Source: an uncultured Pseudomonadota bacterium
Lineage (GTDB): Bacteria; Myxococcota_A; UBA796; SXON01
Assembly (NCBI GenBank): GCA_903921785.1
Contig: CAIXRH010000160.1
Coordinates: 1 to 54,634 of the forward strand
Direction of reading: 5' to 3'
Length of the DNA stretch: 54,634 nt
A program made the translations under genes and the position numbers. Of this stretch, positions 26,601 to 36,077 are shown in pieces. The notes beneath the pieces were generated by a model that had not been told where the DNA came from, did not search any database, and saw only the letters and a list, made by a program, of their open reading frames with translations. The stretch's first letter is position 1. The number at the start of each line of letters is the position of its first letter.

Positions 26601-26804
26601 CCGGCCCATCCCGCCCTCGCCGAGGAGCGCCCCAAACGCGTAGCGGGGGTCTCCGCCTCCGTCGGCGGACTCCCCGGCGTCGGCGGCGCTCTCCCCGGAA
26701 GCAGCGCCCTCGCGGCCTTCGCCTGGCGCGGCGCCCGGCCGCGGCGCCTTCGGCTCCCCGGTCGGGGGCTCGGCGTCGGGCTCGTCCCGCCACGTGTCGC
26801 GCAT
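23628..26804 (-). CDS. serine/threonine protein kinase with C-terminal WD40 repeats
   Basis: A 1058-aa membrane kinase. Residues about 54-325 are a Hanks-type kinase: glycine loop GEGGMGRVY (62-70), Lys84 in AIKVLK, catalytic HRDLKPAN (172-179), DWG (192-194, in place of DFG) and GTPAFMAPEQ. A TM helix follows (AVAVGAAAAFALLLGAW), then a coiled-coil/TPR-like stretch (EAERARTAEVDARQALGRAQLALADAL), then a long series of WD40-like blades (ATRLASWGEDGRLVLWD; GATLATTGFGGRVMLWD) that would lie outside the cytoplasm. The kinase-TM-propeller order is common in Myxococcota and Planctomycetes. Phosphorylation targets are unknown. It starts 80 nt from the divergent MopE/FG-GAP lipoprotein gene. Confidence 0.9.
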   Translation of the reverse strand: MRDTWRDEPDAEPPTGEPKAPRPGAAPGEGREGAASGESAADAGESADGGGDPRYAFGALLGEGGMGRVYQAHDHQLRRDVAIKVLKGGGVVAVDRFLAEAQVTAQLQHPNIPPVHEVGRLADGRPYFAMKQVRGESLDVWMEHGPSMEERVDVVRRVCDAMAFAHDRGVIHRDLKPANVMVGAFGEVVVMDWGLARPIGAAAGEALDVERFERSELRTRDGNVAGTPAFMAPEQAAGRLAELDARSDVYAIGAVLYQLVSGVLPYEGEPETVLAAVRAGKLVGPRARTPSVPRELDAVVRKAMAARPDDRYPSALALRADLDAWIARRPLVYVRSSLGERLGKWAARHRGAVRTAVAVGAAAAFALLLGAWRYSVDVGLARDAAVSEAERARTAEVDARQALGRAQLALADALSAQSRFGEARAALDAAQALEPTGTDARAVALAQAVLAADSPAPLSTCRPHGDHRLRAVAAAPDATRLASWGEDGRLVLWDPLDCSVQAETSLAGAPGLGALAVGTEGAWAAVLAGDRLHVGRVGAAEFAAATMPAPLAALGVDDQGAGWAVTLAGDAYAFGPDAVLRPAGNPQPDGGLWVPDGRLRVGNSLRTGGELGGAWSAATQAPLWTAPSVAWADADAAGERLLVGDSQGVRLIRLADRETAWRAEVGAVARVGIAPGDHAGWAAGYDGTLFVFDLADGAVTGRFAGAERAAVAAVAVSADARVVAAARATEVIAWLRPTRPTRHLVARLSTSGQGLAVSPDGARVAAGDDAGRVVLADLPAGLAVAEWSLGSPVRALAFAPAGDRVAAITRDGGLAILSAAGGEVHHAPARRPTAVAWTAAGLFLGGKDGSVSRVDPATGELGAPSPVVPGAIWHLEPLPDGRLLVGSHGAPENPVRLFDPATGAVAESQPGGPSRYHSAGSADGRLAAAGQQDGRVPIWELATGTVLQTLHADDGPTLGVAFSPDGATLATTGFGGRVMLWDVATGVQLRSIDQHGALGTNLVFTPDGSTLLSVGDDVHIGALRLDRPARQAGARAALARGDRTAAVFAALDWWERAR

Positions 26805-26884
26805 GCGTGCTTCTGTATTGCGGTCGGAGCCCCCATGTTCGCCGGTCGGCGGATCCGCTTACTTTCAGCTACGGTACCCCCGCC
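26805..26884. promoter_or_regulatory. divergent intergenic region, kinase / MopE-FG-GAP lipoprotein
   Basis: 80 nt between two divergent starts, so both promoters must lie here or overlap the genes. GCTACGGTACC directly before ATG 26885 could hold a -10 element (TACGGT) giving a nearly leaderless mRNA, but no convincing -35 was found. Confidence 0.3.
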
Positions 26885-28777
26885 ATGCGCCTCTCCGTCC
26901 TCGCGTTCTTCTTCGCCGCCTGCGCCACCTCCCCTTCGGGCACGACCGACTCCGGCGGCGGGAGCGACGTCGTCGACGCCGACCACGACGGCGTCCCCGC
27001 CGCGGAGGACTGCGACGACACCAACCCCGACGTCAGCCCGGACGCGCCGGAGGTGTGCGGGGGCGCCGACGACGACTGCGACGGCAAGGTCGACGACGCC
27101 GACGACTCGCTCGACGGCGACCTCACCGTGTGGGCGGACGCCGACGGCGACGGCCACGGCGACGCCAGCGCCCCGCGGAGCGCCTGCATCGCGGCCGCTG
27201 ACGAGTCCACGCTCGACGACGACTGTGACGACGGCCGGCCCGACGTCTACCCGGGCGCGGACGAGACCTGCGACGGCGTCGACAACGACTGCGACGGCGG
27301 GGTGGACGGCGCGACCGCCATCGACGCCCCGACCTGGTACCAGGACGCCGACAGCGACGGCTACGGCACCGCCACGACGGTCGTGAGCTGCCGCGCCCCG
27401 GCCGGGTACGCCGCAGCGACCGGCGACTGCGATGACGCGGTCTACGCCCGGAACCCCGGCGCCACCGAGGTCTGCGGCGACGGCCTCGACAACGACTGCG
27501 ACGGCACCGGCAACGGCTGCACCCTCTCCGGCACGGTGGACCTCGACGCCCACCCGCCCGCCACCGTGCTCCTCGACGACGCCGGCGCCGGCGGCTTCAC
27601 CACCGCCCGGGGCGTGGGCGACGTGGACGGCGACGGGCTGCCCGACCTCGTGGCCGCCGCCAACGTCGGCGACCAGGCGTGGATCTTCCGCGGCACGCCG
27701 AGCGGCGAGCTCCGCACCGGCGACGCCTGGGGGCACGTCGTCGCCGGCTCTCGCGACAACAACTTCGCCACGAACGTCCTCGGCGGCTTCGACTGGGACG
27801 ACGACGGGCTCGCCGATCTCGCCCTCCCCGCCACGCAGTACGCCCGCGACGACCTCGGCTACATCCGCGTCTTCACCGGGCTCGCCGCCGGGGAGACCAG
27901 CGGGAACGACAGCGCCGCGAAGCTCGACTACGAGAACGGCGAGTACGTCGGCGCCTATGCCCTCCTGGCGGGCGACATCGACGGCGACGGCGTGGGCAGC
28001 GACCTCCTCGCGCGCACGGCGAGCACCTCCCCGGCCGGGGTCTCGTGGCTCGCGGGGTGGACGCGCGGCAGCGACACCCTGGTCGTGAACCTCCCGGTGA
28101 CCACCGCCGCCTCCAACGTGGGCGGCGCCGACCTCGCCGACCTCGACGGCGACGGCATCGACGACCTCGCGTTCGGCGCCCCGAAGGTCGACTCCGACGC
28201 CATCGCCACCACCGCCGGGACGATCTGGATCGGGCTCGGGCCGGTCACCGAGATCGCCGACCTCGACAGCGGCTACGACGCCGTCCATACCGGCTTCCGC
28301 AGCGGCGACTACGCGGGGATCGCCGTGGAGCTGGCCGACGCCGACGGCGACGGCCACGCCGACCTGCTGGTCGGGGCCGCCGGGGCCTCCTCGGGCGCCG
28401 ACGCGGCGGCCTACCTCGTGCTCGACCCGCTCACCTCCGGCTCGCTCAGCGGCGCCGACGCCAGCTTCTCCGCCACCAATGGCGGCGAGGGCGTGCGCTT
28501 CGTCGGCGACGTCGACGGTGACGGCGGCGCGGACCTCGTGATCACCGACCCGTCCTACGGGAACGCCTGGCTCTACTGGGGCACGGCCACCGGCGTGCAG
28601 CAGACCAGCACCGCCGCCGCGACCTTCACCGGCACCCGCAGCCGCACCGTCGTGGTGGACGCGCCCGGCGACCTCGACGGCGACGGCCACGCCGAGATCG
28701 CCCTCGGCGGCCTGGAGTACGTGTCGGGGACGGCCCCGTTCACCAGCACGGCGATCATCGACGGATCGGGGTTGTAG
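26885..28777 (+). CDS. lipoprotein with MopE-like metal-binding motifs and FG-GAP propeller
   Basis: A 630-aa exported lipoprotein; MRLSVLAFFFAAC gives a 13-residue leader with lipobox FAAC. Residues about 25-215 carry three MopE-type units (DCDDTNPDVSPDAPEVC...DDDCDG; DCDDGRPDVYPGADETCDG; DCDDAVYARNPGATEVCGDG), a motif known for Cys/Asp-rich metal- or Ca-binding loops in surface proteins. Residues about 215-630 hold seven FG-GAP units (GDVDGDGLPDLV, ADLDGDGIDDLAFGAP, ADADGDGHADLLVGAAG and others), consistent with one propeller. It probably sits on the cell surface and may act in adhesion. ATG 26885 is chosen for the leader. Confidence 0.85.
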   Translation: MRLSVLAFFFAACATSPSGTTDSGGGSDVVDADHDGVPAAEDCDDTNPDVSPDAPEVCGGADDDCDGKVDDADDSLDGDLTVWADADGDGHGDASAPRSACIAAADESTLDDDCDDGRPDVYPGADETCDGVDNDCDGGVDGATAIDAPTWYQDADSDGYGTATTVVSCRAPAGYAAATGDCDDAVYARNPGATEVCGDGLDNDCDGTGNGCTLSGTVDLDAHPPATVLLDDAGAGGFTTARGVGDVDGDGLPDLVAAANVGDQAWIFRGTPSGELRTGDAWGHVVAGSRDNNFATNVLGGFDWDDDGLADLALPATQYARDDLGYIRVFTGLAAGETSGNDSAAKLDYENGEYVGAYALLAGDIDGDGVGSDLLARTASTSPAGVSWLAGWTRGSDTLVVNLPVTTAASNVGGADLADLDGDGIDDLAFGAPKVDSDAIATTAGTIWIGLGPVTEIADLDSGYDAVHTGFRSGDYAGIAVELADADGDGHADLLVGAAGASSGADAAAYLVLDPLTSGSLSGADASFSATNGGEGVRFVGDVDGDGGADLVITDPSYGNAWLYWGTATGVQQTSTAAATFTGTRSRTVVVDAPGDLDGDGHAEIALGGLEYVSGTAPFTSTAIIDGSGL

Positions 28778-28820
28778 CAGCCTGGATCCGGCGCAGGCGG
28801 CCCTCGGTGGGGTTGGTTTT

Positions 28821-28876
28821 GGGTCCCCCCTCCCGGCCCCCCTCCACCGTCGCGAGCCAGGACAAGCGTCGGCGCC
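28821..28876 (+). repeat. dispersed repeat family A, copy 3
   Basis: GGGTCCCCCCTCCCGGCCCC, then CCACCGTCGCGAGCCAGG and ACAAGCGTCGGCG. Nearest to consensus. It lies 75 nt upstream of the first of two tandem lipoprotein genes. Confidence 0.7.
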
Positions 28877-28951
28877 GCGCGGATGAGAGACCGGCGAGAG
28901 ATGCGGGCTCGACCCCGCCGACGGTACGGTCGAGCCCTCCCCGGACCTCCG

Positions 28952-30196
28952 ATGACGCTCCTGCTCCTCACCCTGCTCGCCTGCCCCGCCCCCGACGCCA
29001 CCCCCGTCGACTCTGGCGCCACCGACTCCGGCGGCACCGACACCGCCGACACCGGCACCGACACCGCGGACACCGGGGACGACACCGCCGACACGGGCGA
29101 CACGGGCGACACGGCGACCGCGTGCACCTCGCGCTCCCTCACCCAACTGGACGAAACCGACGCGAACGCCGATGGTACGTTCGAGTCCTCGTACCTCCGG
29201 ACCTTCACGTATGACGAGGACCTCGGCCTCCTCTCCGACGTCACCGACCGCAACGGCGACGGGGTCCCCGACAGCCGCCAGGACTACACCCGAACCCCGA
29301 GCGGGCTCACCGAGAGCGAGACGCACGACGCCGACGCGGACGGCCTGGCCGAGTGGTCCGGGACCTACACCTACCGGGGCGACGACACCCTCGAGCAGCT
29401 CTCCGTGGAGTTCGACGACAATGACGACGGCGTGGTCGATCGCCGCGGGACCTACCTCTTCGACGACAACGGCTACCGGCAGCGCGAAGAGATCGACGCC
29501 GACCTCGACGGCCTCCCGGACTCGGTGTCCACCTACGAGTACGACGCCAACGGGCTCTGGCTCGACTACACCTACGACTACGAGGGCGACGGGGTGGTGG
29601 ACGTCCACTATTCATTCACCTACAACGCCGACGGCAACGTCACCTGGGCGCTGAGCAGCTACGGTTCCCTCTCGTACTACACCTACGATGGCAACGGTTG
29701 CCTCACGGAGCAGCGGTACGACGCCTTCGGCGATGGGGCGCTCGACATCGTGTGGAGCTACGTGTGTGACTCCGCGGGCCAGCACACCCTCGAGGAGATG
29801 GACTACGGCTACGACGGCACCATCAATCAACGGATCGCCAGCGTCTACGACGCGGACGGCCACCTCACCCAGCGGGAGTTCGAGGACCGCCAGCCGGACG
29901 CCGTCACCGGGACGCCCAACTACCGCGACCGCTGGGCCTACGACGCGGACGGCAAGATGGTGCGCGAGGAGCACGACATCGACGTGGACGGCAGCCTCGA
30001 CACCTGGATCGACTACGCCTACGACGCCAACGGGTTCCTCGCGGAGATGGACGGCGGCGGAGACGGCGCGACCGCGCAGCACTACACGTACACCCTGACC
30101 AACGATGCCCACGGCTACATGCTGGCGTACCTCTCGGACTCTGCCGGCGCCGATCCCGACTACCGGGGCACCTACACCTACACGGAGTGCCGCTGA
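28952..30196 (+). CDS. lipoprotein of YD/DxDxDG-type modules (twin 1)
   Basis: A 414-aa lipoprotein, leader MTLLLLTLLAC without positive charge, then a low-complexity Asp-Thr spacer (TDTADTGTDTADTG). From residue about 60 the protein is built of modules of about 30 residues that combine an aromatic strand (YTYDanG, TYEYDANGLW, SFTYNADGNV) with an acidic turn (DRNGDGVPD, DDNDDGVVD, DADLDGLPD). They resemble a mix of RHS/YD strands and thrombospondin-3-type Ca loops, without the RHS core domain. One Cys pair is near the middle (NGCLTEQ, YVCDSAG). The stop overlaps the start of the sister gene. Function unknown; a Ca-stabilised surface fibre is a guess. Confidence 0.7.
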   Translation: MTLLLLTLLACPAPDATPVDSGATDSGGTDTADTGTDTADTGDDTADTGDTGDTATACTSRSLTQLDETDANADGTFESSYLRTFTYDEDLGLLSDVTDRNGDGVPDSRQDYTRTPSGLTESETHDADADGLAEWSGTYTYRGDDTLEQLSVEFDDNDDGVVDRRGTYLFDDNGYRQREEIDADLDGLPDSVSTYEYDANGLWLDYTYDYEGDGVVDVHYSFTYNADGNVTWALSSYGSLSYYTYDGNGCLTEQRYDAFGDGALDIVWSYVCDSAGQHTLEEMDYGYDGTINQRIASVYDADGHLTQREFEDRQPDAVTGTPNYRDRWAYDADGKMVREEHDIDVDGSLDTWIDYAYDANGFLAEMDGGGDGATAQHYTYTLTNDAHGYMLAYLSDSAGADPDYRGTYTYTECR

Positions 30197-31614
30197 TGTT
30201 CCTCCTCCTCACCCTCCTCGCCTGCCCCGCCCCTGACGCCACCCCCGTCGACTCGGGCGCCACCGACTCCGGCGGCACCGACACCGCCGACTCGGGCGCC
30301 GACACCGCCGACACCGGCGCGGACACCGCCGACTCGGGCGACACCGCCGACACCGCCGACACCGCCGCAAGCGACGACGCCGACGGCGACGGCGTGCTCG
30401 TCGACGAAGACTGTGACGACCACAACCCCACGGCCTACCCGGGCGCACCCGAGACCTGCGACGGCGTCGACCAGGACTGTGACACGCTGATCGACGAAGG
30501 CGCCGCCTCGGTCGCCTATGTCTCCTTCCTGATCGCGGGCGGCGCCCCCACCACCGGCGGCGCGTGGTACGGCTACGACGCGGAGGACAACCTGGTGCTC
30601 GTCGGGACCGACGCCGACGCGGACGGCGTGCTCGAGAGTTACCAACGCTACGAGTGGACCGACGGGCTCCAGACCGCGGAGGAGCAGTCCAACGACGGCG
30701 TACACCCCAGCTACCGGGTGGAATACACGCGCAACGCGTTTGGCGCCATCACGGATGCCCAGATGGACACCGACGGGGACGGCGACTGGGACTTCGCCTA
30801 CGGGTACTGGTACGAAGGCGAGGTGTACGCCGGCTATTGGAGCGACACCGGCGCCGATGGTGTCTACGAGACCGAACAACGGACCGAGTTCGACGCCGAC
30901 GGCAACCCAGAACATTCCTGGAGTGACGACGACGGGGACGGTCAGCCCGAGCAGGAGGTCTGGTACACCTACGTGGACGGCAAGCTCATCTCCTACTCCG
31001 CCGACAACGACGGCGACGGCACGGCCGAGACCCAGGGCGCCTACACCTACGACGGGGACCGCCTCGTGGAGGAGAACGTCACCGGCGGCAGCTATCCCTC
31101 GCGCCGAACCTACACCTACACCGACGCCGACGACCACTACGACATCATCGACTACGACCTGTACAACGATGGAGTCGTGGACTACCGCTACACCTACAGT
31201 TGGGACGGGGACCTGGTGGTCGCCCAGAGTTACGACCAGTGGGGCGACGGGGTGGAGGTCTCCAGCTACGCCTACACCTACGATGACGAAGGGCGCACGC
31301 TCACGGCGTCGTCCGCCCTGGACGGCACCTTCACCAACTTCACCGAGTACGAGTGGCAAGAATCGGGCATCGCCGCCTACCGGTACGACCTCAACGCCGA
31401 CGGGGTCTGGGACGCGGTGACCCTGTACAACGCCCGAGGCGCGCCCTGGTACGAGTCGGCCGACGCTGCGGGCGACGGCACGCTCGACTACATCCGCACC
31501 ACCGACGTGGACGCGCGCACCCGCCGCATCGGCGCCACCCTGGACAACCTCGGCGATGGGGTGCTCGAGACCCAGCAGGCGGCGCTGGACGGGTACGCTT
31601 GCGGGGCGATGTAG
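30196..31614 (+). CDS. lipoprotein of YD/DxDxDG-type modules with MopE motif (twin 2)
   Basis: A 472-aa sister of the preceding gene. ATG 30196 overlaps the previous stop (TGATG); GTG 30187 in frame is an alternative. The first 90 nt or so are almost identical to twin 1 (MFLLLTLLAC, then PAPDATPVDSGATDSGG), while the rest has diverged. After the Asp-Thr spacer comes one MopE unit (DCDDHNPTAYPGAPETCDG, DQDCD) absent from twin 1, then about nine aromatic/acidic modules (FAYGYWYEGEVYAGYWSD, AYTYDGDRLVEENV, YRYTYSWDGDLVVA). The pair looks like a tandem duplication with one conserved export leader. Confidence 0.7.
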   Translation: MFLLLTLLACPAPDATPVDSGATDSGGTDTADSGADTADTGADTADSGDTADTADTAASDDADGDGVLVDEDCDDHNPTAYPGAPETCDGVDQDCDTLIDEGAASVAYVSFLIAGGAPTTGGAWYGYDAEDNLVLVGTDADADGVLESYQRYEWTDGLQTAEEQSNDGVHPSYRVEYTRNAFGAITDAQMDTDGDGDWDFAYGYWYEGEVYAGYWSDTGADGVYETEQRTEFDADGNPEHSWSDDDGDGQPEQEVWYTYVDGKLISYSADNDGDGTAETQGAYTYDGDRLVEENVTGGSYPSRRTYTYTDADDHYDIIDYDLYNDGVVDYRYTYSWDGDLVVAQSYDQWGDGVEVSSYAYTYDDEGRTLTASSALDGTFTNFTEYEWQESGIAAYRYDLNADGVWDAVTLYNARGAPWYESADAAGDGTLDYIRTTDVDARTRRIGATLDNLGDGVLETQQAALDGYACGAM

Positions 31615-31626
31615 GCCGTCGGCCGA

Positions 31627-33246
31627 TCAACCGCCTCCGATCGGCTCCAGGCGCAGGTGACGGACGTACCCCTCGTCGTACCCCGGGTGCGCGCCGAGGT
31701 TGAGCGGACGGACCCGGTCACGGACCTGGTCGAACCCCAAAATCGGATCGGTCGACCGCAGCGCCAGCTCACACCCGGCGAGGGCGGCCTCGGGGTGGAG
31801 CTCGAAGCGCTCGGGGGCCACCGGGGGCAGGAGCCCGGTCGCCTGTGCGTTGCGCAGATTGAGGGTTCGTCCGAAGGTGCCGCAGACGCAGACGCGGCGA
31901 AGGTCGCCCCACCCCAGCCCCGCCTCGCCGAGCAGCGTCGCCATCGCTGCAGCGATGGCCGCCTTCGCGCGCTGGTACGCGTCCACGCCGGCGCCGAAGA
32001 TGGCCGTCCTGGGGACGTCCGGATCGAGCCGCACACCCTCCGGACCCGGGGCCACCGCGAAGCGCCCCGACGGCTTCAATCGGCCGTCCCCGCGCAGCAA
32101 CGCGAGCGCATCCACGAGGCCGGAACCGCAATAGCCGCGTGCCTCGCCACCGCCGACCGTACGGAGGGACGGCGGCGCTCCCGCTGCGGCCGCCTCGACC
32201 TGGTAGATGGCCCCCGGCTCGGCGGCCATCCCGAACCGGACGCCCGCCCCCTCGAAGGCAGGGCCCCCGGGGACCGACGTGGCGTGAACAGTCTGACCGT
32301 CCCACAACGCCAACTCCGTGTTCGTCCCGATGTCGAGCAGGAGTGATCCAGGAGGGCCTCGCGGCAGCGAGGTTGCCACAAGGGCCGCAAGGAGGTCCGA
32401 GCCGATGAAACCGGCGATGGGGCCGGGGAGCACGAGTCGCGCGTTGGGCATCGGCCAGCGGGCGCGCCAGGCTCGCAGGTCGACGGGCGCGCACTCCACG
32501 GCGCTCAACCAGTTCTCGGGCTGGAGCAGCGCCGCGGCGCCTCGCTCCGTGAGCAGCGTGAGCATGGCGGTGTTGCCCACCACCACCACGTCGCCGATCT
32601 CCGCGAACGCCCGTGCTCCCTCCCCGAGGTCCCGGGCGACGATGTCGCGGAGCGCGCCCACCACCGACGCGCACACCAGGTTGGACAGTTCGGCGGACCG
32701 CGTCGGAGAAACGAGCGCGTGGCCGAGGCGGTTGAGCACATCGGCGCCAAACGTCTGTTGGGGGTTTGGCCCTCGACGGGTGGCGATCCGCCGACCCCGG
32801 TGGAGGTCCCACAGCGACACCCGCAGGTGCGTGGTTCCCAGGTCCACGGCCACCCCGAGCCGCCCCCCCTCCGCGGACACAGGCCCCGTCGAGACCGGCG
32901 CAAGGTCCTCGCGGGGAATGGCTCGCCACGGCGACTCCGGCGCCGGACCGTCGACGTACACCTCGATGTCCTCGGTGGGCCGTAGCTGACAGGCCAACCG
33001 CGCGCCGGCCCCTCGCTCTTCTGGAGTCAGCTTTTGCCGTTCGGCGAGCGTCGGCGGGTTGGCCGCCCCGCCCATGAGCCGGACGGAGCACGCGCCACAC
33101 TGACCGGTCCCGCCGCACGCGGCGCGCACCCGAACGGTGGACGCGTCGAGCACCTCCCGGACGGACTGCCCGGCGCCCAACGGGAGGCGGAGCTCGCCGC
33201 CAGCCCAGCGAACGAGCACGGTCGGCCGAGATCGCGCGCCGTTCAT
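31627..33246 (-). CDS. ferredoxin-type reductive activator of corrinoid proteins (RACE/DUF4445 family)
   Basis: A 539-aa protein. The N-terminal [2Fe-2S] ferredoxin domain has Cys44-x5-Cys50-x2-Cys53 and Cys86. From residue about 130 an ASKHA ATPase-type domain follows ([55 protein letters not shown]), as in RamA/AcsV-like activators. These use ATP to reduce inactive Co(II) corrinoid to Co(I), restoring methyl transfer. It is the last of five ATGA-linked genes and the corrinoid protein it would serve is the first. This distance-independent pairing is a strong context argument. Cytoplasmic. Confidence 0.88.
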   Translation of the reverse strand: MNGARSRPTVLVRWAGGELRLPLGAGQSVREVLDASTVRVRAACGGTGQCGACSVRLMGGAANPPTLAERQKLTPEERGAGARLACQLRPTEDIEVYVDGPAPESPWRAIPREDLAPVSTGPVSAEGGRLGVAVDLGTTHLRVSLWDLHRGRRIATRRGPNPQQTFGADVLNRLGHALVSPTRSAELSNLVCASVVGALRDIVARDLGEGARAFAEIGDVVVVGNTAMLTLLTERGAAALLQPENWLSAVECAPVDLRAWRARWPMPNARLVLPGPIAGFIGSDLLAALVATSLPRGPPGSLLLDIGTNTELALWDGQTVHATSVPGGPAFEGAGVRFGMAAEPGAIYQVEAAAAGAPPSLRTVGGGEARGYCGSGLVDALALLRGDGRLKPSGRFAVAPGPEGVRLDPDVPRTAIFGAGVDAYQRAKAAIAAAMATLLGEAGLGWGDLRRVCVCGTFGRTLNLRNAQATGLLPPVAPERFELHPEAALAGCELALRSTDPILGFDQVRDRVRPLNLGAHPGYDEGYVRHLRLEPIGGG

Positions 33247-36077
33247 GTGTCCTGTCCTCGACGCACGGCACGGAGGGTCGCCAGGGCTGTGAGAAAATCG
33301 AACTGGCCGATGTGTCGGCTGAACGTGGCGTACTCAGGGCCCAGCGCGGCACGCAGCGCGTCCGCGTGAACCTTCGCCAAGGAAAACGCCGAGAATTCAC
33401 CCCGATCAAGCTGAGCCTCGAGGGCGTCGAGCACCACTCGGAGGCCCGAGAGGTCGGGCGCGGGAGCCTCCGCCACGGGGGCGGGTCCCGCCACGTCGGG
33501 GGCCAGCACCGAATCCAGCCGGTCGAACTCCGTCTGCAGGGCACGTAGCGCCGGTAAGACCCCGGGGAGATGAGCGCCGCCCGCCTGCTCCTGTCGCAGG
33601 CCCTGCTCGATCGTGGCCGCCTCCGCCGCCACGGCGTCGAGCCCAAGCGACAGCGCCGCGCCTCGGAGGCCGTGCGCCATGCCCGTCGCCTCCACCACGG
33701 CCCCTGCGCGCAGACGCTCCGTCACCACCGAGGCGTCCTCGTGGTGGAGCGAGAGGAACCGCGTCAGGAGATCGACGTACCGCGCCCCGCTCCCGCGGAC
33801 CCGCTCAAGCGCCCGATCGAGGTCGACGCCCGCGACGCCGTGGAGCCGGTCCAGGGTGGCCGCGATCTCCCGACTCCCCCGGAACGCGGCACCCCGGGCG
33901 GGGAGGCCCGTCGCGCCGGGGCGGGGAGCGCTCGCCTCCGCGCGCTCCGACGGCAACCACCGGAGCAGGGCATCGTAGAGGTGCGCCGGGTTCACCGGCT
34001 TGGCGATGAACTCGCTCATGCCTGCGGCGGCGCAGGCCTCCCGATCCTCCACGAAGGCGTTGGCCGTCATCGCGAGGATCGGTGTGCGCGCGTGACCCGG
34101 CAACCGCCGGATCGCCTCGGTCGCCTCCAACCCGTCCATTCGCGGCATTTGCACGTCCATGAGGATCAGGTCGAAGGGCTGGATGCTCGCGAGCTCGACA
34201 GCCTCCACCCCGTCGCGCGCCGTCGACACGTGCACGCCGACCCCGTGCAAAAGCTCCAACGCGACCTCCCGGTTGATGGCGTTGTCCTCCACGAGCAGCA
34301 CCCTCGCGATCCCTCCACGCTCCCGGAGCCGTTGCTCCGAGGCCTCCGAATCGGGCGCAGGGGTGTGCGGCATGACGCCGTGCCCGCGCGAGAGCACGGC
34401 CGTGAACCAGAAGAGGCTCCCCGCGCCCGGGGTGCTCTCCACGCCCACCTCGCCCCCCATCAGCTGCGAGAGCCGCCGGGTGATGACGAGGCCGAGCCCC
34501 GTCCCCCCGTACCGTCGGGTGGTGGATGCATCCACCTGCTGGAACGCCTGGAACAAGGTTCGTAGCTTCTCCGGCTCAATGCCGATGCCCGTGTCCTGCA
34601 CCTCAAACCGGAGCCGAAGCCGCCCAGCGATCTCGTCGAGCCGCCGCGCGTGGATCCGCACTTCCCCCGAGTCCGTGAACTTGACGGCGTTGCTGGCGTA
34701 GTTGAGCAGGGCCTGCCGCAAGCGCAGGGCATCGCCGCGCAGCCGGACCGGCACGTCCGGGTCGTGGGTCACGGCGATGCGCAGCCCCTTGCCCTTGGCG
34801 ACGTCGCCGAGCAGGGACTTGACGTGGTCGAGCACCTGAGGGAGCGCGAAGTCCACCTCTTCCAACTTCAGCTTTCCAGCCTCAATCTTAGAAATATCAA
34901 GGATCTCGTTGATCAGGCCGAGCAGGTGTTGACCCGCCTCCTCGATCCGTCCCAAGCGCTCCAACTGAGCGGGGGTGGCCTCTCGCCGCAGCAGGTGGGT
35001 CAGCCCGAGAATGGCGTTCATCGGCGTCCGGATCTCGTGGCTCATGTTGGCGAGGAATGCGCTCTTCGCCACGTTCGCGGCCTCGGCGGCGTTCCGCGCT
35101 TCCGTCAGGTCGGTGGTGCGTCGCGCCACCAGCGTCTCGAGGTGATCTCGGTGCGCGGCGAGCTCCAACTCGGCGCGCTTTCGCTCCTGGATGTCCTCCA
35201 CGACCGACACGAAGTAGGCCGGCGCCCCCGCTGCATCGCGCACGAGCGCGGTGGTCAGGTTCCCCCAGATGATCCGGCCGTCCTTCCGGATGTAGCGCTT
35301 CTCCGTCGTGTAGCGCTCGGCGGTTCCCTCCACGAGCCGCGCCACCTGCGCCCGATCCCGTTCGATCTCCGCCGGGTGGGTGAGGTCCCAGACCTTCATC
35401 CCGAGCAGTTCGGCCTCGGAGTATCCGAATATCTCACAGAACTTCTGGTTGACCTTGAGCCATCGCCCGGTCACGGCGACGTGGGCGATGCCCACCGCTG
35501 CCTGATGGAACGTAGCTTCAAACCTTGCCTCCGCGCGCTGCCGGAGGATGGCGTCCACCTCGTTGCGGAGGATGAGGGCGGCGTGGCTGAAGAACACCGG
35601 GAGCTGGTTGCGGAGCGACGCGCTAAGGAGGTGCACATTCTCGAGCTTCACCACCCCGATGAGCTCTTCGCCGACGAGCAGCGGGAAGGCCCACGTCTGC
35701 GTCCCGGGCACCACGACCCCCGCGAGCAGGTGCTCTCGGGGGGCCGCGGCCAACTCCAGGAAGCGGCGCTCGCGAGCGGCGGCCACCGCCAACGGATCCT
35801 CCAAGGACTCGACCGTGGATCGATCCCCGAGGAAGTCGGCGTGGCGCAGCTCCTCGCCGAGGAAGTACCACATCCGGATGTTCGTCCCACCGATGGTCTC
35901 CACGATCCCGTGGAGAAGCCCGGTGATCATGCTGTCGAGCCCCGGGAGCGGGTTCACCTGCTCGATGAGCCGAAGGATCAACTGCAGATATGACTTCTCC
36001 TCTGCCAATCTTCGATTTTTTCGACGAAGCTCGTCCAGCTCGGCAGCCGCGGCAGGTCCGGACTCGCCGTCGCTCAT
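33243..36077 (-). CDS. hybrid histidine kinase (GAF-PAS-HisKA-HATPase-REC-HPt) inside the corrinoid operon
   Basis: A 944-aa soluble hybrid kinase; no membrane segment is seen. Order: short coiled coil (10-40), GAF-like domain (about 45-180), PAS with PAC (about 185-300), linker helix, HisKA with phospho-acceptor His347 in [13 protein letters not shown], HATPase with [17 protein letters not shown] and GGTGLGLVI, a receiver with acceptor Asp in [13 protein letters not shown] and conserved Lys in IAKPVNP, and an HPt-like C-terminal domain ([13 protein letters not shown]). This is a full phosphorelay chain, but no output regulator with DNA-binding domain lies nearby. Start ATG 36077 overlaps the DUF1638 stop and its stop overlaps the activator start, so it is co-translated with corrinoid genes. 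Confidence 0.9.
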   Translation of the reverse strand: MSDGESGPAAAAELDELRRKNRRLAEEKSYLQLILRLIEQVNPLPGLDSMITGLLHGIVETIGGTNIRMWYFLGEELRHADFLGDRSTVESLEDPLAVAAARERRFLELAAAPREHLLAGVVVPGTQTWAFPLLVGEELIGVVKLENVHLLSASLRNQLPVFFSHAALILRNEVDAILRQRAEARFEATFHQAAVGIAHVAVTGRWLKVNQKFCEIFGYSEAELLGMKVWDLTHPAEIERDRAQVARLVEGTAERYTTEKRYIRKDGRIIWGNLTTALVRDAAGAPAYFVSVVEDIQERKRAELELAAHRDHLETLVARRTTDLTEARNAAEAANVAKSAFLANMSHEIRTPMNAILGLTHLLRREATPAQLERLGRIEEAGQHLLGLINEILDISKIEAGKLKLEEVDFALPQVLDHVKSLLGDVAKGKGLRIAVTHDPDVPVRLRGDALRLRQALLNYASNAVKFTDSGEVRIHARRLDEIAGRLRLRFEVQDTGIGIEPEKLRTLFQAFQQVDASTTRRYGGTGLGLVITRRLSQLMGGEVGVESTPGAGSLFWFTAVLSRGHGVMPHTPAPDSEASEQRLRERGGIARVLLVEDNAINREVALELLHGVGVHVSTARDGVEAVELASIQPFDLILMDVQMPRMDGLEATEAIRRLPGHARTPILAMTANAFVEDREACAAAGMSEFIAKPVNPAHLYDALLRWLPSERAEASAPRPGATGLPARGAAFRGSREIAATLDRLHGVAGVDLDRALERVRGSGARYVDLLTRFLSLHHEDASVVTERLRAGAVVEATGMAHGLRGAALSLGLDAVAAEAATIEQGLRQEQAGGAHLPGVLPALRALQTEFDRLDSVLAPDVAGPAPVAEAPAPDLSGLRVVLDALEAQLDRGEFSAFSLAKVHADALRAALGPEYATFSRHIGQFDFLTALATLRAVRRGQDT

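Noticed and set aside
22330-26793. 1487-aa minus-strand frame overlapping the kinase-WD40 gene in another phase
   Set aside because: Pure high-GC open frame with Arg/Pro/Gly runs; kinase motifs are in the neighbouring frame.
26495-29608. 1037-aa antisense frame opposite the MopE/FG-GAP lipoprotein
   Set aside because: Val/Gly/Ala-rich artefact created by repeated GAC/GGC codons on the coding strand.
29010-30370. Repeated GACACCGCCGAC blocks in the twin lipoproteins
   Set aside because: In-frame Asp-Thr-Ala spacer segments after the lipobox, common in such lipoproteins; not an intergenic repeat.
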